DNA of 6,589 bases from Prevotellaceae bacterium (lineage in GTDB: Bacteria; Bacteroidota; Bacteroidia; Bacteroidales; UBA932): contig JAIRLF010000100.1 of the NCBI GenBank assembly GCA_031259655.1, forward strand, positions 1 to 6,589, in the 5' to 3' direction. Positions 1 through 6,589 of the stretch are shown one piece after another; position 1 is the first letter of the stretch, and each line of letters begins with the position of its first letter. The notes beneath the pieces were generated by a model that had not been told where the DNA came from, made no database searches, and saw only the letters and a program-made list of their open reading frames with translations. Both the position numbers and the translations under genes were made by a program.

Positions 1-1057
1 CCTGACGCAAATTGTTGGTTTTAAAAATTTCACTGTACCAGTCATCTGCTATATATGTAAATTTACCGTCGGAATATCCGGGCGTAGCTTTGGGATTCAG
101 TTTGAAATTCGTCCCGATAAGGCGTTCCCCCTGCGGCACAGTGTACACCTGATAGCCAAGACCGCCTTCCGCAGTGTTCAATAACAAGCGGTTGGCATAT
201 TCGTGAGCAGCATCCGAACCTACCGTACCAGCCCTGCTATTATATAACGCACGGTAGAAAGTTTCGTAATACATTCCCGGATCGGTCATTACATTGTACG
301 TGGGAATAGCTCGCGAATTGGCGCCCCATTTTGCATCTACTTTTATTTGAGCTAATCCTGTTTTTCCGCGTTTAGTAGTAACAATAACTACTCCATTAGC
401 GCCACGCGCTCCGTACAGTGCGGCAGAAGCGGCGTCTTTCAATATGCTGACCGATTCAATATCCGCATTATTAATCGCAGAAATATCCGTATCGTAAGGT
501 ACGCCATCGACAACATAGAGGGGCGAATTACTTGCACTCATGGAACCTATACCTCGAATACGAATAGTTGATCCTGAACCGGGCTGACCGTTGGACGACA
601 ATCCCTGAACCCCGGCTACTTTTCCTGACAAATTATTCGTCAAATTGGATGACTGATTTTTTTCTATCATATCACTTTTGATTACCGCCGTAGATCCGGT
701 ATATGATTTCCTCGTTGTTGTTCCGAATGCAACTACGATTACCTCATCCAGCGCCGAGACATCATCTTCCAGCACAATCTCCATATATGGCGCTACATCT
801 ACTTCTTTTTCTTTAAGTCCGATATAGCTGACAACTATGGTTGTTGCCGATTCGGGAACATCGAGTAAAAACTTACCTTCGGAATCGGTAAGCACTCCTA
901 TTGTTGTTCCTTTTACGACCACCGAAGCGCCTACAACAGGATCGCCGGAAGTCTCTTTCACTAATCCGGTTATCTGTTTGTTTTGTGCAAAAATAAACCC
1001 TGTGCTCATCGAAAAACAGATGAACGCCAAGATCAATTTTCTCCTAAAATCCATCAT
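1..1057 (-). CDS. SusC/RagA-family TonB-linked outer-membrane protein, N-terminal part (truncated by window edge)
   Basis: My translation gives 352 uninterrupted codons from ATG at 1057 to the window edge. Residues 1-24 (MMDFRRK, a hydrophobic stretch, then FAQ) form a signal peptide. Residues about 28-97 resemble the carboxypeptidase-regulatory-like domain of this family (ITGLVKETSGDPVVGASV). EVIVVAFGTTTRKSYTGS (105-122) sits in the TonB-box region. The plug domain follows, with family signatures IRIRGIGS (165-172), LYVVDGVPY (180-188), ILKDAASAALYGARGANG (205-222) and VVIVTTKRG (223-231). Such proteins form the barrel of SusCD pumps that import glycans or peptides across the outer membrane; the substrate cannot be read from this part. 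The beta-barrel and probable SusD partner lie outside the window. A second ATG at 1054 is an equally possible start. The gene is in the same direction as the decarboxylase operon but about 880 bp and a terminator away, so it is probably a separate unit. The family call is firm. Confidence 0.96.
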   Translation of the reverse strand, partial: MMDFRRKLILAFICFSMSTGFIFAQNKQITGLVKETSGDPVVGASVVVKGTTIGVLTDSEGKFLLDVPESATTIVVSYIGLKEKEVDVAPYMEIVLEDDVSALDEVIVVAFGTTTRKSYTGSTAVIKSDMIEKNQSSNLTNNLSGKVAGVQGLSSNGQPGSGSTIRIRGIGSMSASNSPLYVVDGVPYDTDISAINNADIESVSILKDAASAALYGARGANGVVIVTTKRGKTGLAQIKVDAKWGANSRAIPTYNVMTDPGMYYETFYRALYNSRAGTVGSDAAHEYANRLLLNTAEGGLGYQVYTVPQGERLIGTNFKLNPKATPGYSDGKFTYIADDWYSEIFKTNNLRQ

Positions 1058-1083
1058 TCCGAAAAAATTTCCGGAACTTACAC

Positions 1084-1103
1084 GAGATCGACCTGTCGAT
1101 CTC
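1084..1103 (-). promoter_or_regulatory. Hairpin in the susC-like leader (8-bp stem, 4-nt loop)
   Basis: Read on the minus strand, GAGATCGA, loop CAGG and TCGATCTC form a perfect 8-bp stem ending 26 nt before the ATG at 1057. As DNA it is a 9-bp inverted repeat with a 2-bp centre, so it could be either an RNA hairpin or a dimeric operator. The heptamer acctgtc occurs inside it (1091-1097) and again at 1106-1112. The structure is visible; a regulatory role is inferred. Confidence 0.45.
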
Positions 1104-1112
1104 CTACCTGTC

Positions 1113-1131
1113 AAAAACCGGCAAATTGCCG
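1113..1131 (-). promoter_or_regulatory. Short hairpin plus T-run in the susC-like leader (possible attenuator)
   Basis: The 13-bp inverted repeat cggcaa-a-ttgccg (1119-1131), read on the minus strand, gives a short GC-rich stem of about 5 bp. It is followed by G and then five Ts (1117-1113), resembling a weak intrinsic terminator 56 nt before the receptor start. The stem is short, so chance or simple DNA-binding symmetry remain possible. Confidence 0.3.
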
Positions 1132-1322
1132 ATAAAAATAATAAATTCCTCATAAATTTGACATTTTCATTTATAACTTTAATTAATTATACAAAAATCA
1201 TTCAATCCTTCATTTTATAAAAAACTTTGAATCGAGTGAATATATTTTTCTATTTGAATCTCGATAGTAGATATAGAAAATTTTTCCAAAAATTGATTTC
1301 CGGAAAAGTTTTTTGAAACAAT

Positions 1323-1668
<346 letters not shown>

Positions 1669-1689
1669 GTATTCGTGACCTATACTGAG

Positions 1690-1815
1690 GCGTTTCGTGG
1701 TCAACCACAAGCGTTTCGGGATAGATCGCGAGCGCTTCGCGGTCGACCGCGAGCGGTCCGTGGTCGACCGCGAGCACTTCGTGGTCGACCACGAGAACTT
1801 CACGATGACAGTAAT
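1690..1815. repeat. Tandem array of 21-bp palindromic units (five clear, one degenerate)
   Basis: Units start at 1690, 1711, 1732, 1753 and 1774, with a decayed sixth at 1795. Each has a 5-nt linker (gcgtt, gcgtt, gcgct, gcggt, gcact, gaact) followed by a 16-bp core. Units three (tcgcggtcgaccgcga) and five (tcgtggtcgaccacga) have perfect palindromic cores; units one, two and four carry a few mismatches. The differences between units show a diverged family rather than a recent duplication. The array is far more GC-rich than the AT-rich sequence to its left. Its length of 21 bp keeps several frames open, so it creates spurious repeat-peptide ORFs on both strands. The sequence names no function; REP-like element, protein-binding array and mRNA-end structure are all possible. 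Confidence 0.9.
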
Positions 1816-1819
1816 CGCA

Positions 1820-1847
1820 GCAGGGGCAAAAAATTTTTTGCCCCTGC
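1820..1847. repeat. 28-bp perfect palindrome (gcaggggc-A6-T6-gcccctgc)
   Basis: The two 14-nt arms are exact reverse complements with no spacer: gcaggggc, six As, six Ts, gcccctgc. As RNA the A/T centre would form the inner stem and loop, closed by an 8-bp GC-rich stem, and the form is the same on both strands. There is no T-run after the stem, so it is not a canonical intrinsic terminator, although it could act as a secondary or bidirectional one. It sits 4 bp beyond the 21-bp array and 20 bp past the T-tract of the operon terminator. A dispersed intergenic element is the other main reading. Confidence 0.85.
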
Positions 1848-1867
1848 AAACGTAAACAGGTATCATG

Positions 1868-1904
1868 AAAAATATAAAAGGTTGCTCATTTACGCGAGCA
1901 ACCT
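1868..1904 (-). terminator. Intrinsic terminator of the decarboxylase operon
   Basis: Read on the minus strand, aggttgctc (1904-1896), an 8-nt loop and gagcaacct (1887-1879) form a perfect 9-bp stem followed immediately by the T-rich tail TTTTATATTTTT. It begins 37 nt after the mmdB stop codon. This is a textbook rho-independent layout, and its orientation matches the operon. Confidence 0.88.
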
Positions 1905-1941
1905 CTAACAACAAAAAATTTAAGATATAGCAAATACCATT

Positions 1942-3090
1942 CTAATACAAAAATCCCAGCAATATACCGGCAGCGACTGCGCTTCCGATAACTCCGGCGA
2001 CATTTGGTCCCATTGCGTGCATCAGCAGGTAGTTTGTTTTGTCGTATTGCAGACCGATATTTTGAGATATGCGGGCAGAATCCGGCACTGCCGATACGCC
2101 TGCATTTCCGATGAGAGGATTGATTTTATTCTCTTTTTTCAGGAACAGGTTAAAGAATTTCACGAACAGTACTCCACTGGCTGTGGCTATCACGAATGAG
2201 AGTGCGCCAAGACCGAATATTATTATTGAGTTCCATGTCAAAAATTCGGTAGCCTGTGTTGATGCGCCTACGGTCAGACCGAGCAGGATAGTGATTGTAT
2301 CGATAAGCGGACCGCGTGCAGTTTCGGCAAGACGGCGAGTTACGCCGCTTTCTTTGAGGAGATTTCCGAAGAACAGCATACCCAGCAGGGGCAGTCCCGA
2401 CGGCACTATCAAAGTTGTAAGCAACAGACCGATAATCGGGAAAAAGATTTTTTCGGTTTGCGAAACGGCGCGTGGCGGTTTCATCCGGATAAGACGCTCT
2501 TTCGAGGTTGTTAACGCCCTCATCACAGGCGGTTGAATAACAGGGACAAGCGCCATGTAGGAGTATGCGGCAATAGCGATAGCGCCCATCAGGTTCGGCG
2601 CAAGTTTGCCGGACAGGAATATCGCCGTTGGACCGTCGGCGCCGCCGATGATGCCGATAGCGCCGGCTTGAGTAGGTTCAAAACCGCAGGCTAACGCGAT
2701 AGTGTAAGCGCCAAATATACCGACCTGAGCAGACGCTCCTATCAGCATCAGTTTGGGGTTGGATATCAGCGCCGAAAAGTCCGTCATTGCCCCTATTCCA
2801 AGGAATATCAGCGGCGGATACCAGCCCTGCCGCACGCCGGAATAGAGGATGTTCAACACCGAGCCTTCTTCGTAGATACCGACCATCAAACCTTTTCCTT
2901 CGTCGAAAGGGATATTTCCTATCAAAATACCGAAACCGATAGGCACGAGCAACATCGGTTCAAAATCGTGAGCGATGCCAAGATACAGGAAAATCAAGCC
3001 GAAAAGTATCATGACAACGTGTCCGAGCGTTACGTGGGCAAATGCGGTGTAACTTAAAAATTCTCTAAGATTCTCTAATAAAAATTCCAT
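1942..3090 (-). CDS. mmdB: Na+-translocating methylmalonyl-CoA decarboxylase, beta subunit
   Basis: This integral membrane subunit (382 aa) decarboxylates carboxybiotin on the carrier and couples it to Na+ export across the inner membrane. It belongs to the OadB/GcdB/MmdB family and is hydrophobic throughout. The family signature GGADGPTAIF is at 149-158. By motif position, D152, Y178, N324, G328, S333 and R340 correspond to the Na+-pathway residues D203, Y229, N373, G377, S382 and R389 known from Klebsiella OadB. The spacing agrees within each half of the protein, so the pump should be functional. The C-terminal block NYLLMHAMGPNVAGVIGSAV (353-372) is also typical. The ATG lies 4 bp after the biotin-carrier stop, suggesting translational coupling. 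It is the last gene of the operon, just before the terminator. Beta subunits of oxaloacetate and glutaconyl-CoA pumps look alike; the substrate assignment rests on the mmdA and mce neighbours. Confidence 0.96.
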   Translation of the reverse strand: MEFLLENLREFLSYTAFAHVTLGHVVMILFGLIFLYLGIAHDFEPMLLVPIGFGILIGNIPFDEGKGLMVGIYEEGSVLNILYSGVRQGWYPPLIFLGIGAMTDFSALISNPKLMLIGASAQVGIFGAYTIALACGFEPTQAGAIGIIGGADGPTAIFLSGKLAPNLMGAIAIAAYSYMALVPVIQPPVMRALTTSKERLIRMKPPRAVSQTEKIFFPIIGLLLTTLIVPSGLPLLGMLFFGNLLKESGVTRRLAETARGPLIDTITILLGLTVGASTQATEFLTWNSIIIFGLGALSFVIATASGVLFVKFFNLFLKKENKINPLIGNAGVSAVPDSARISQNIGLQYDKTNYLLMHAMGPNVAGVIGSAVAAGILLGFLY

Positions 3091-3094
3091 CAGT

Positions 3095-3544
3095 TTATCC
3101 TATTATTATCAAATCGGCGCCTTCCAATACCGAATCGCCTTTTTGAGCTTTAACTTCAATAACCTTTCCTTCGCGGTCGGAATTAATAGTATTTTCCATT
3201 TTCATGGCTTCGAGGACAAGGATTTTTTGTCCTGCTTTCACACTGTCGCCCTCCTTTACGAAAACTTCGAGTATGACTCCGGGCAGCGGCGATTTCACTG
3301 CGCCTTTCGAGCCTCCGGCAGATACTTCCGAAGGTTTGGCGACCTGCACGGTAGGCGCCGAAACGGTGTTTTCGACCGAACGTGTAATCACCGGTTTTGC
3401 GGCTGTTTTCTTGTTCCTCAGGGGCTTTTCCATTTCCACCGAATACGACAGCCCGTTGACTTCTACGTCAATAGTGTTTTCTTCTACATTATTGATAACG
3501 ACATTGTAGTTGTTACCGTTTATTTTTATTTTAAATTCATTCAT
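3095..3544 (-). CDS. mmdC: Biotin carboxyl carrier subunit of methylmalonyl-CoA decarboxylase
   Basis: This small carrier (149 aa) shuttles the carboxyl group on biotin from the carboxyltransferase to the membrane pump. Residues 1-40 form a short N-terminal region (FKIKINGNNYNVVINNV). Residues about 43-80 are a flexible Lys/Ala/Pro/Val linker. Residues about 81-149 are the biotinyl-lipoyl domain, with SPLPGVILEVFVKEGDSV (85-102) and the biotinylation motif EAMKMEN (112-118). K115 is the predicted biotin site, and the usual Met residues flank it. Length and layout match carriers of Na+-pumping decarboxylases rather than a whole acetyl-CoA carboxylase. The start lies 20 bp after the LTD-OadG stop, and the stop is 4 bp before mmdB. 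Biotin attachment needs a BirA-type ligase that is not in the window. Confidence 0.95.
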   Translation of the reverse strand: MNEFKIKINGNNYNVVINNVEENTIDVEVNGLSYSVEMEKPLRNKKTAAKPVITRSVENTVSAPTVQVAKPSEVSAGGSKGAVKSPLPGVILEVFVKEGDSVKAGQKILVLEAMKMENTINSDREGKVIEVKAQKGDSVLEGADLIIIG

Positions 3545-3564
3545 GTCTTTTAGATTTTTAATTA

Positions 3565-4482
3565 TTATCTTTTTGTATTAACCTGCGGCGTCTGACGCAA
3601 GCCGTATATTTTTGAACTCCATGGAGAATAACTGACCGCTTTCTTTTCGATAGTCAGTACGGCGTCTTCGATATCGTGTATATCGTTCTGCATTTCGTAC
3701 AGTGCGGCTGCGATGGCGGCGCAGACTTCGACGGGTATACCGTCCGTGTCGCCGATTTTGCTTTGGTCGACCGTCCCGCCTTTTGCTTCGGCTGCTGCAA
3801 CGGCTTTTTTATGTCCGCGGTTGATGTAAAACCGTCCCGTATATTTGAAACAGACGTACAGAAGTATCAGTGCAAGAAATACTACCGCGACGGCTGTTAC
3901 GCTCATTGCGATCCCTGTGGGGTCGTTTTCTTTGAACTTCTCATTAGCGGCGTCCCGGTCGGCAAACGCATTGTTGATGTTTGGAGTGGGCTTTGCCAGC
4001 ACGCCGAGTTCCTGACTTCCGTCCGTTTTCCGTCCGTACGATTTGTCGACCAGAGCGGATTCCTTTGCGGGAACGATGAGTTTGTCAATCAACTTTCCGC
4101 TTGCATCGGATAGATATACTGTGTTTTCCTTTGCGGGGTCGAGCCGAAAATTGACGTGAAACGTACCTCTTGTAGCGTTATTGTCCGCCCAGAAAATCGT
4201 GAACTGCCTCGGTCCTATGATGGTGTTTTTATCACCTTTTGTTATAGGATATTTGCGCGGATTGTTCAGGTCGTCGGACAGGAAACAGCCTCCGATATTG
4301 GTCGAGGCTCCGCTGTTGTTGTATATCTCTATCCACGGGCTGTTTTGACCGTAATGGTCAACATAATCGCCCTGATTGTTGACCATTATTTCGTTTATCT
4401 GCAATTTCGTTACTTGAGCCTGAACGCAGATAACCGCCGTCATGAACAGAAACAGATTTAATCCTCTTTTAAAAATTCTCAT
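3565..4482 (-). CDS. Lamin-tail-domain protein fused to an OadG-like (gamma/delta) decarboxylase subunit
   Basis: This 305-aa protein appears to anchor and assemble the decarboxylase at the inner membrane while carrying an extra periplasmic domain. Residues 1-22 form a signal peptide ending VQAQ. Residues about 26-150 resemble a lamin-tail domain: INEIMVNN (29-36), WIEIYNNSG (50-58), CFLSDDLNNPRKY (66-78) and NTVYLSDASGKLIDKL (120-135). One transmembrane helix spans about 191-211, followed by positive residues (KYTGRFYINRGHKK), which places the LTD outside and the C-terminus in the cytoplasm. The helical tail (EVCAAIAAALYEM, 252-264, then acidic and PWSSKIYGLRQ) resembles the cytoplasmic part of OadG-like subunits. 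Its place between mmdA and the biotin carrier fits the role of OadG/MmdD, which is the small subunit holding the complex together. What the LTD binds is unknown. Confidence is high for the domains and moderate for the exact role. Confidence 0.85.
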   Translation of the reverse strand: MRIFKRGLNLFLFMTAVICVQAQVTKLQINEIMVNNQGDYVDHYGQNSPWIEIYNNSGASTNIGGCFLSDDLNNPRKYPITKGDKNTIIGPRQFTIFWADNNATRGTFHVNFRLDPAKENTVYLSDASGKLIDKLIVPAKESALVDKSYGRKTDGSQELGVLAKPTPNINNAFADRDAANEKFKENDPTGIAMSVTAVAVVFLALILLYVCFKYTGRFYINRGHKKAVAAAEAKGGTVDQSKIGDTDGIPVEVCAAIAAALYEMQNDIHDIEDAVLTIEKKAVSYSPWSSKIYGLRQTPQVNTKR

Positions 4483-4505
4483 ATTTCGCGATATTTAATT
4501 AAGAA

Positions 4506-6059
4506 TTACAGGGGCAAATTATCGTGTTTCTTTGCAGGATTGGTCAACTTTTTTGTAGCAAGTTGCTGTAGCGAGCGTATGATTCTGAACCTTGTGTTTC
4601 GCGGTTCGATAACGTCGTCGATGTAACCGTATTTTGCAGCGTTGAAGGGGTTTGCAAAGGCGTCTTTGTATTCCTTTTCTTTTGCTGCGATAAATTCGGC
4701 GGGATTTTCGGCTGTAGCGGCTTCTTTGCTGTACAGCACTTCGATTGCGCCTGCCGGTCCCATAACGGCGATTTCTGCCGATGGCCATGCGTAGTTCATG
4801 TCGCCGCGAAGGTGTTTTGAACTCATCACGCAGTATGCTCCTCCGTAGGATTTGCGAAGGGTAACGGTAACTTTCGGCACGGTTGCTTCGCCGTAGGCGT
4901 ACAAGAGTTTAGCGCCGTGGAGAATCACTCCGCCGTATTCCTGTCCTGTGCCGGGCAAAAATCCGGGAACGTCGACCAGCGTAACTAACGGGATGTTGAA
5001 CGCGTCGCAGAAACGTACGAAACGCGCCGCTTTGCGCGATGCGTTGATGTCGAGCACTCCGGCAAGAACTTTCGGCTGATTGGCGACGATGCCGACCGAC
5101 ATTCCGTTGAAGCGTGCAAAACCAACGATGATGTTGGCTGCATAGTTTTTGTGGATTTCGAGAAATTCGCCGTCATCGACGATTGCGCCAATCACTTCGT
5201 ACATGTCGTATGCGCGGTTCGGGTTGTCGGGGATGATTTCGTTCAACGAATCTTCGAGCCTGTCGACAGGGTCGGAACATTCAATCGCCGGCGCTTCTTC
5301 GAGATTGTTCTGCGGAATGAAACTTAAAAGATGTTTTACTACTTCGATGCCTTCTTCTTCCGATTCTACAGCGAAATGCGCAACGCCCGATTTGGTCGAG
5401 TGTACGCTTGCGCCGCCAAGGTCTTCCTGTGTAACGTCTTCGCCGGTAACGGTTTTAACGACTTTCGGTCCTGTAAGGAACATGTAACTCGAGCCTTTGG
5501 TCATGATGTTGAAGTCGGTCAAAGCGGGAGAATATACCGCTCCGCCGGCGCAGGGTCCGAAGATTGCGGAAATCTGCGGAACGACGCCCGAAGCAAGAAT
5601 GTTTCTCTGGAAAATCTCGGCGTATCCTGCTAATGCGTTGACGCCTTCCTGAATGCGCGCTCCGCCCGAATCGTTGATGCCGATTACCGGCGCTCCGACT
5701 TTCATCGCCTGATCCATTACTTTGCAGATTTTTTGCGCCAAAGTCTCGGACAGCGAACCTCCGAAAACGGTGAAATCCTGTGCGTAAACGTATACTAACC
5801 GTCCGTTTACCGTTCCGTATCCCGTAACGATGCCGTCGCCCAGAAAAACGCTTTTTTCCATTCCGAAGTTGGTACATCTGTGCGTAACAAACATGTCGAG
5901 TTCTTCAAAACTGCCTTCGTCCAGCAGCATGGCGATGCGTTCGCGGGCAGTGTACTTGCCTTTCTGATGCTGTGAATCAATCCGTTTCTGACCGCCGCCA
6001 AGACGCGCCTGTTCTCGCAGTTTAATCAATTCTTTTACCTTTTCTGATTGAATACCCAT
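4506..6059 (-). CDS. mmdA: Methylmalonyl-CoA decarboxylase, alpha (carboxyltransferase) subunit
   Basis: This cytoplasmic subunit (517 aa, the usual length) transfers the carboxyl group from methylmalonyl-CoA to biotin on the carrier, releasing propionyl-CoA. It has the two crotonase-like halves of acyl-CoA carboxyltransferases. The N-half carries YTARERI (36-42), GGAR (132-135) and [13 protein letters not shown] (168-180), the glycine-rich oxyanion region. The C-half carries [12 protein letters not shown] (326-337), [12 protein letters not shown] (363-374) and SYGGAY (404-409). The same fold serves in propionyl-CoA carboxylase beta (PccB). The downstream OadB-like pump and separate carrier, together with the absence of a biotin carboxylase, favour the decarboxylase. 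The gap to mce is 39 bp and to the LTD-OadG gene 23 bp. The start [11 protein letters not shown] has AT-rich upstream sequence and no clear Shine-Dalgarno, as is common in Bacteroidetes. Confidence 0.95.
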   Translation of the reverse strand: MGIQSEKVKELIKLREQARLGGGQKRIDSQHQKGKYTARERIAMLLDEGSFEELDMFVTHRCTNFGMEKSVFLGDGIVTGYGTVNGRLVYVYAQDFTVFGGSLSETLAQKICKVMDQAMKVGAPVIGINDSGGARIQEGVNALAGYAEIFQRNILASGVVPQISAIFGPCAGGAVYSPALTDFNIMTKGSSYMFLTGPKVVKTVTGEDVTQEDLGGASVHSTKSGVAHFAVESEEEGIEVVKHLLSFIPQNNLEEAPAIECSDPVDRLEDSLNEIIPDNPNRAYDMYEVIGAIVDDGEFLEIHKNYAANIIVGFARFNGMSVGIVANQPKVLAGVLDINASRKAARFVRFCDAFNIPLVTLVDVPGFLPGTGQEYGGVILHGAKLLYAYGEATVPKVTVTLRKSYGGAYCVMSSKHLRGDMNYAWPSAEIAVMGPAGAIEVLYSKEAATAENPAEFIAAKEKEYKDAFANPFNAAKYGYIDDVIEPRNTRFRIIRSLQQLATKKLTNPAKKHDNLPL

Positions 6060-6098
6060 AATCTTTTTAATATTATATTTTTCGTGTTTATATTCTGT

Positions 6099-6512
6099 TT
6101 ACTTCTTTGCGGGGTCTTCGCACAGTTCGGTGAGTACTCCAAATGTCGATTTCGGATGCAAAAATGCGATGTTGAGACCTTCGGCGCCTTTGCGCGGCGC
6201 TTTGTCTACCAACCGAACGCCTTTCTCTGCAACATCGTCCAGCGCCGCCTGTACACCGTCGGTCGCATACGCGATGTGGTGTATGCCTTCACCTCTCGTT
6301 TCGATGAATTTTCCAATAGCGCCTTCGGGATCGGTGGATTCCAGAAGTTCTATCTTCGTCTGACCAACTTTGAAAAAAGCGGTCTTCACTTTTTGGTCAA
6401 CAACCTCTTCGACGTTGTAACATTTCAGACCAAGAACATTTTCGTAAAAGGGTATAGCCGTCTCCAATGACCTAACCGCTATCCCAATGTGTTCAATATG
6501 CGTGATTTCCAT
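6099..6512 (-). CDS. mce: Methylmalonyl-CoA epimerase
   Basis: This 137-aa enzyme interconverts (2R)- and (2S)-methylmalonyl-CoA, linking the B12-dependent mutase product to the isomer used by the decarboxylase. It is a two-module glyoxalase/VOC-fold protein of standard length. IEHIGIAV (6-13) opens module one, FFKVGQTKIELLES (46-59) closes it, GIHHIAY (76-82) opens module two, and HPKSTFGVLTELCE (119-132) closes it. H8, E55, H79 (or H78) and E129 line up with the four metal ligands of the family (His, Gln/Glu, His, Glu). It is the first gene of the operon, with a leader of about 30 nt after a good -7 box. Other VOC enzymes share the fold, but the signatures and the adjoining mmdA make the call firm. 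Confidence 0.95.
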   Translation of the reverse strand: MEITHIEHIGIAVRSLETAIPFYENVLGLKCYNVEEVVDQKVKTAFFKVGQTKIELLESTDPEGAIGKFIETRGEGIHHIAYATDGVQAALDDVAEKGVRLVDKAPRKGAEGLNIAFLHPKSTFGVLTELCEDPAKK

Positions 6513-6550
6513 AATTACTATTATTACATTTTCATTAAAAAAACAAGCCG

Positions 6551-6558
6551 CAAAGGTA
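6551..6558 (-). promoter_or_regulatory. Bacteroidetes -7 promoter box (TACCTTTG) of the mce-mmd operon
   Basis: The minus-strand octamer TACCTTTG is a full match to the Bacteroidetes -7 consensus TAnnTTTG. It lies 38 bp upstream of the mce ATG, so transcription would begin near 6543 with a leader of about 30 nt. No clear TTTG -33 element is seen at the usual spacing, only AT-rich sequence. It is the only good promoter candidate for the five genes. Confidence 0.72.
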
Positions 6559-6589
6559 TAAAAATTTTTTTAATCCGATATTTTGATTT

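Noticed and set aside
1..1057. Frameshift or pseudogene in the receptor
   Set aside because: The minus frame runs 352 codons from ATG to the window edge without a stop and keeps all N-terminal family motifs in order; it is simply cut by the window edge.
837..1220. Plus-strand ORF of 127 codons
   Set aside because: It is antisense to the start of the susC-like gene, whose minus-strand frame has a signal peptide and clear family motifs.
1690..1815. CRISPR array
   Set aside because: The units are directly adjacent with only 5-nt linkers that are themselves similar; there are no unique spacers of 25-40 nt and no cas genes in the window.
1820..1847. 28-bp palindrome as the main operon terminator
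   Set aside because: No T-run follows the stem in either direction, and a better terminator with a T-tail (1868-1904) lies nearer the mmdB stop.
2069..2536. Plus-strand ORF of 155 codons
   Set aside because: It is the antisense shadow of mmdB; the minus frame carries the complete OadB-family signatures.
5455..5877. Minus-strand ORF of 140 codons inside mmdA
   Set aside because: An Arg-rich alternate frame of mmdA with no domain; the mmdA frame is intact across it.
1942..6059. Oxaloacetate or glutaconyl-CoA decarboxylase instead of methylmalonyl-CoA decarboxylase
   Set aside because: The alpha subunit is a PccB/MmdA-type acyl-CoA carboxyltransferase, not the HMGL-like OadA, and the gene next to it is methylmalonyl-CoA epimerase; no glutaconate pathway genes are seen.

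Overview
The window looks like a chromosomal stretch from a member of the Bacteroidota, most likely Bacteroidales. Three things point there: the N-terminal part of a SusC/RagA-type TonB-linked outer-membrane protein, -7 boxes of the Bacteroidetes form TAnnTTTG (TACCTTTG and TATCTTTG), and AT-rich start regions without clear Shine-Dalgarno sequences. Every convincing gene lies on the minus strand, so transcription runs from high to low coordinates. The species cannot be fixed from this sequence.

Right part (about 6558 down to 1868): a compact five-gene operon. Behind a TACCTTTG promoter come methylmalonyl-CoA epimerase (mce), the carboxyltransferase subunit of methylmalonyl-CoA decarboxylase (mmdA), a secreted lamin-tail-domain protein fused to an OadG-like membrane subunit, the biotin carrier (mmdC), and the Na+-translocating beta subunit (mmdB). 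Gaps between genes are 39, 23, 20 and 4 bp. A classic intrinsic terminator lies 38 bp after mmdB. Together the products should epimerise methylmalonyl-CoA, move its carboxyl group to biotin, decarboxylate the carboxybiotin and export Na+, leaving propionyl-CoA. This is the energy-conserving end of the succinate-to-propionate pathway. Methylmalonyl-CoA mutase and biotin ligase are not in the window.

Middle part (about 1058 to 1867): a long non-coding interval. From the operon side it holds a 28-bp perfect palindrome, a tandem array of 21-bp units each built around a 16-bp palindrome, an AT-rich stretch with a lone TATCTTTG box, a (CT)19 microsatellite, and a leader with two hairpins just before the susC-like start codon. 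Several ORFs can be drawn here, but they look like by-products of the repeats and AT-rich sequence.

Left part (1057 down to 1): the first 352 codons of the SusC/RagA-like receptor, cut by the window edge. A SusD-like partner would be expected just beyond the edge. No mobile-element gene, RNA gene or CRISPR array is visible. The least explained elements are the palindromic array with its adjoining palindrome, the microsatellite in the presumed receptor leader, and the LTD-OadG fusion.
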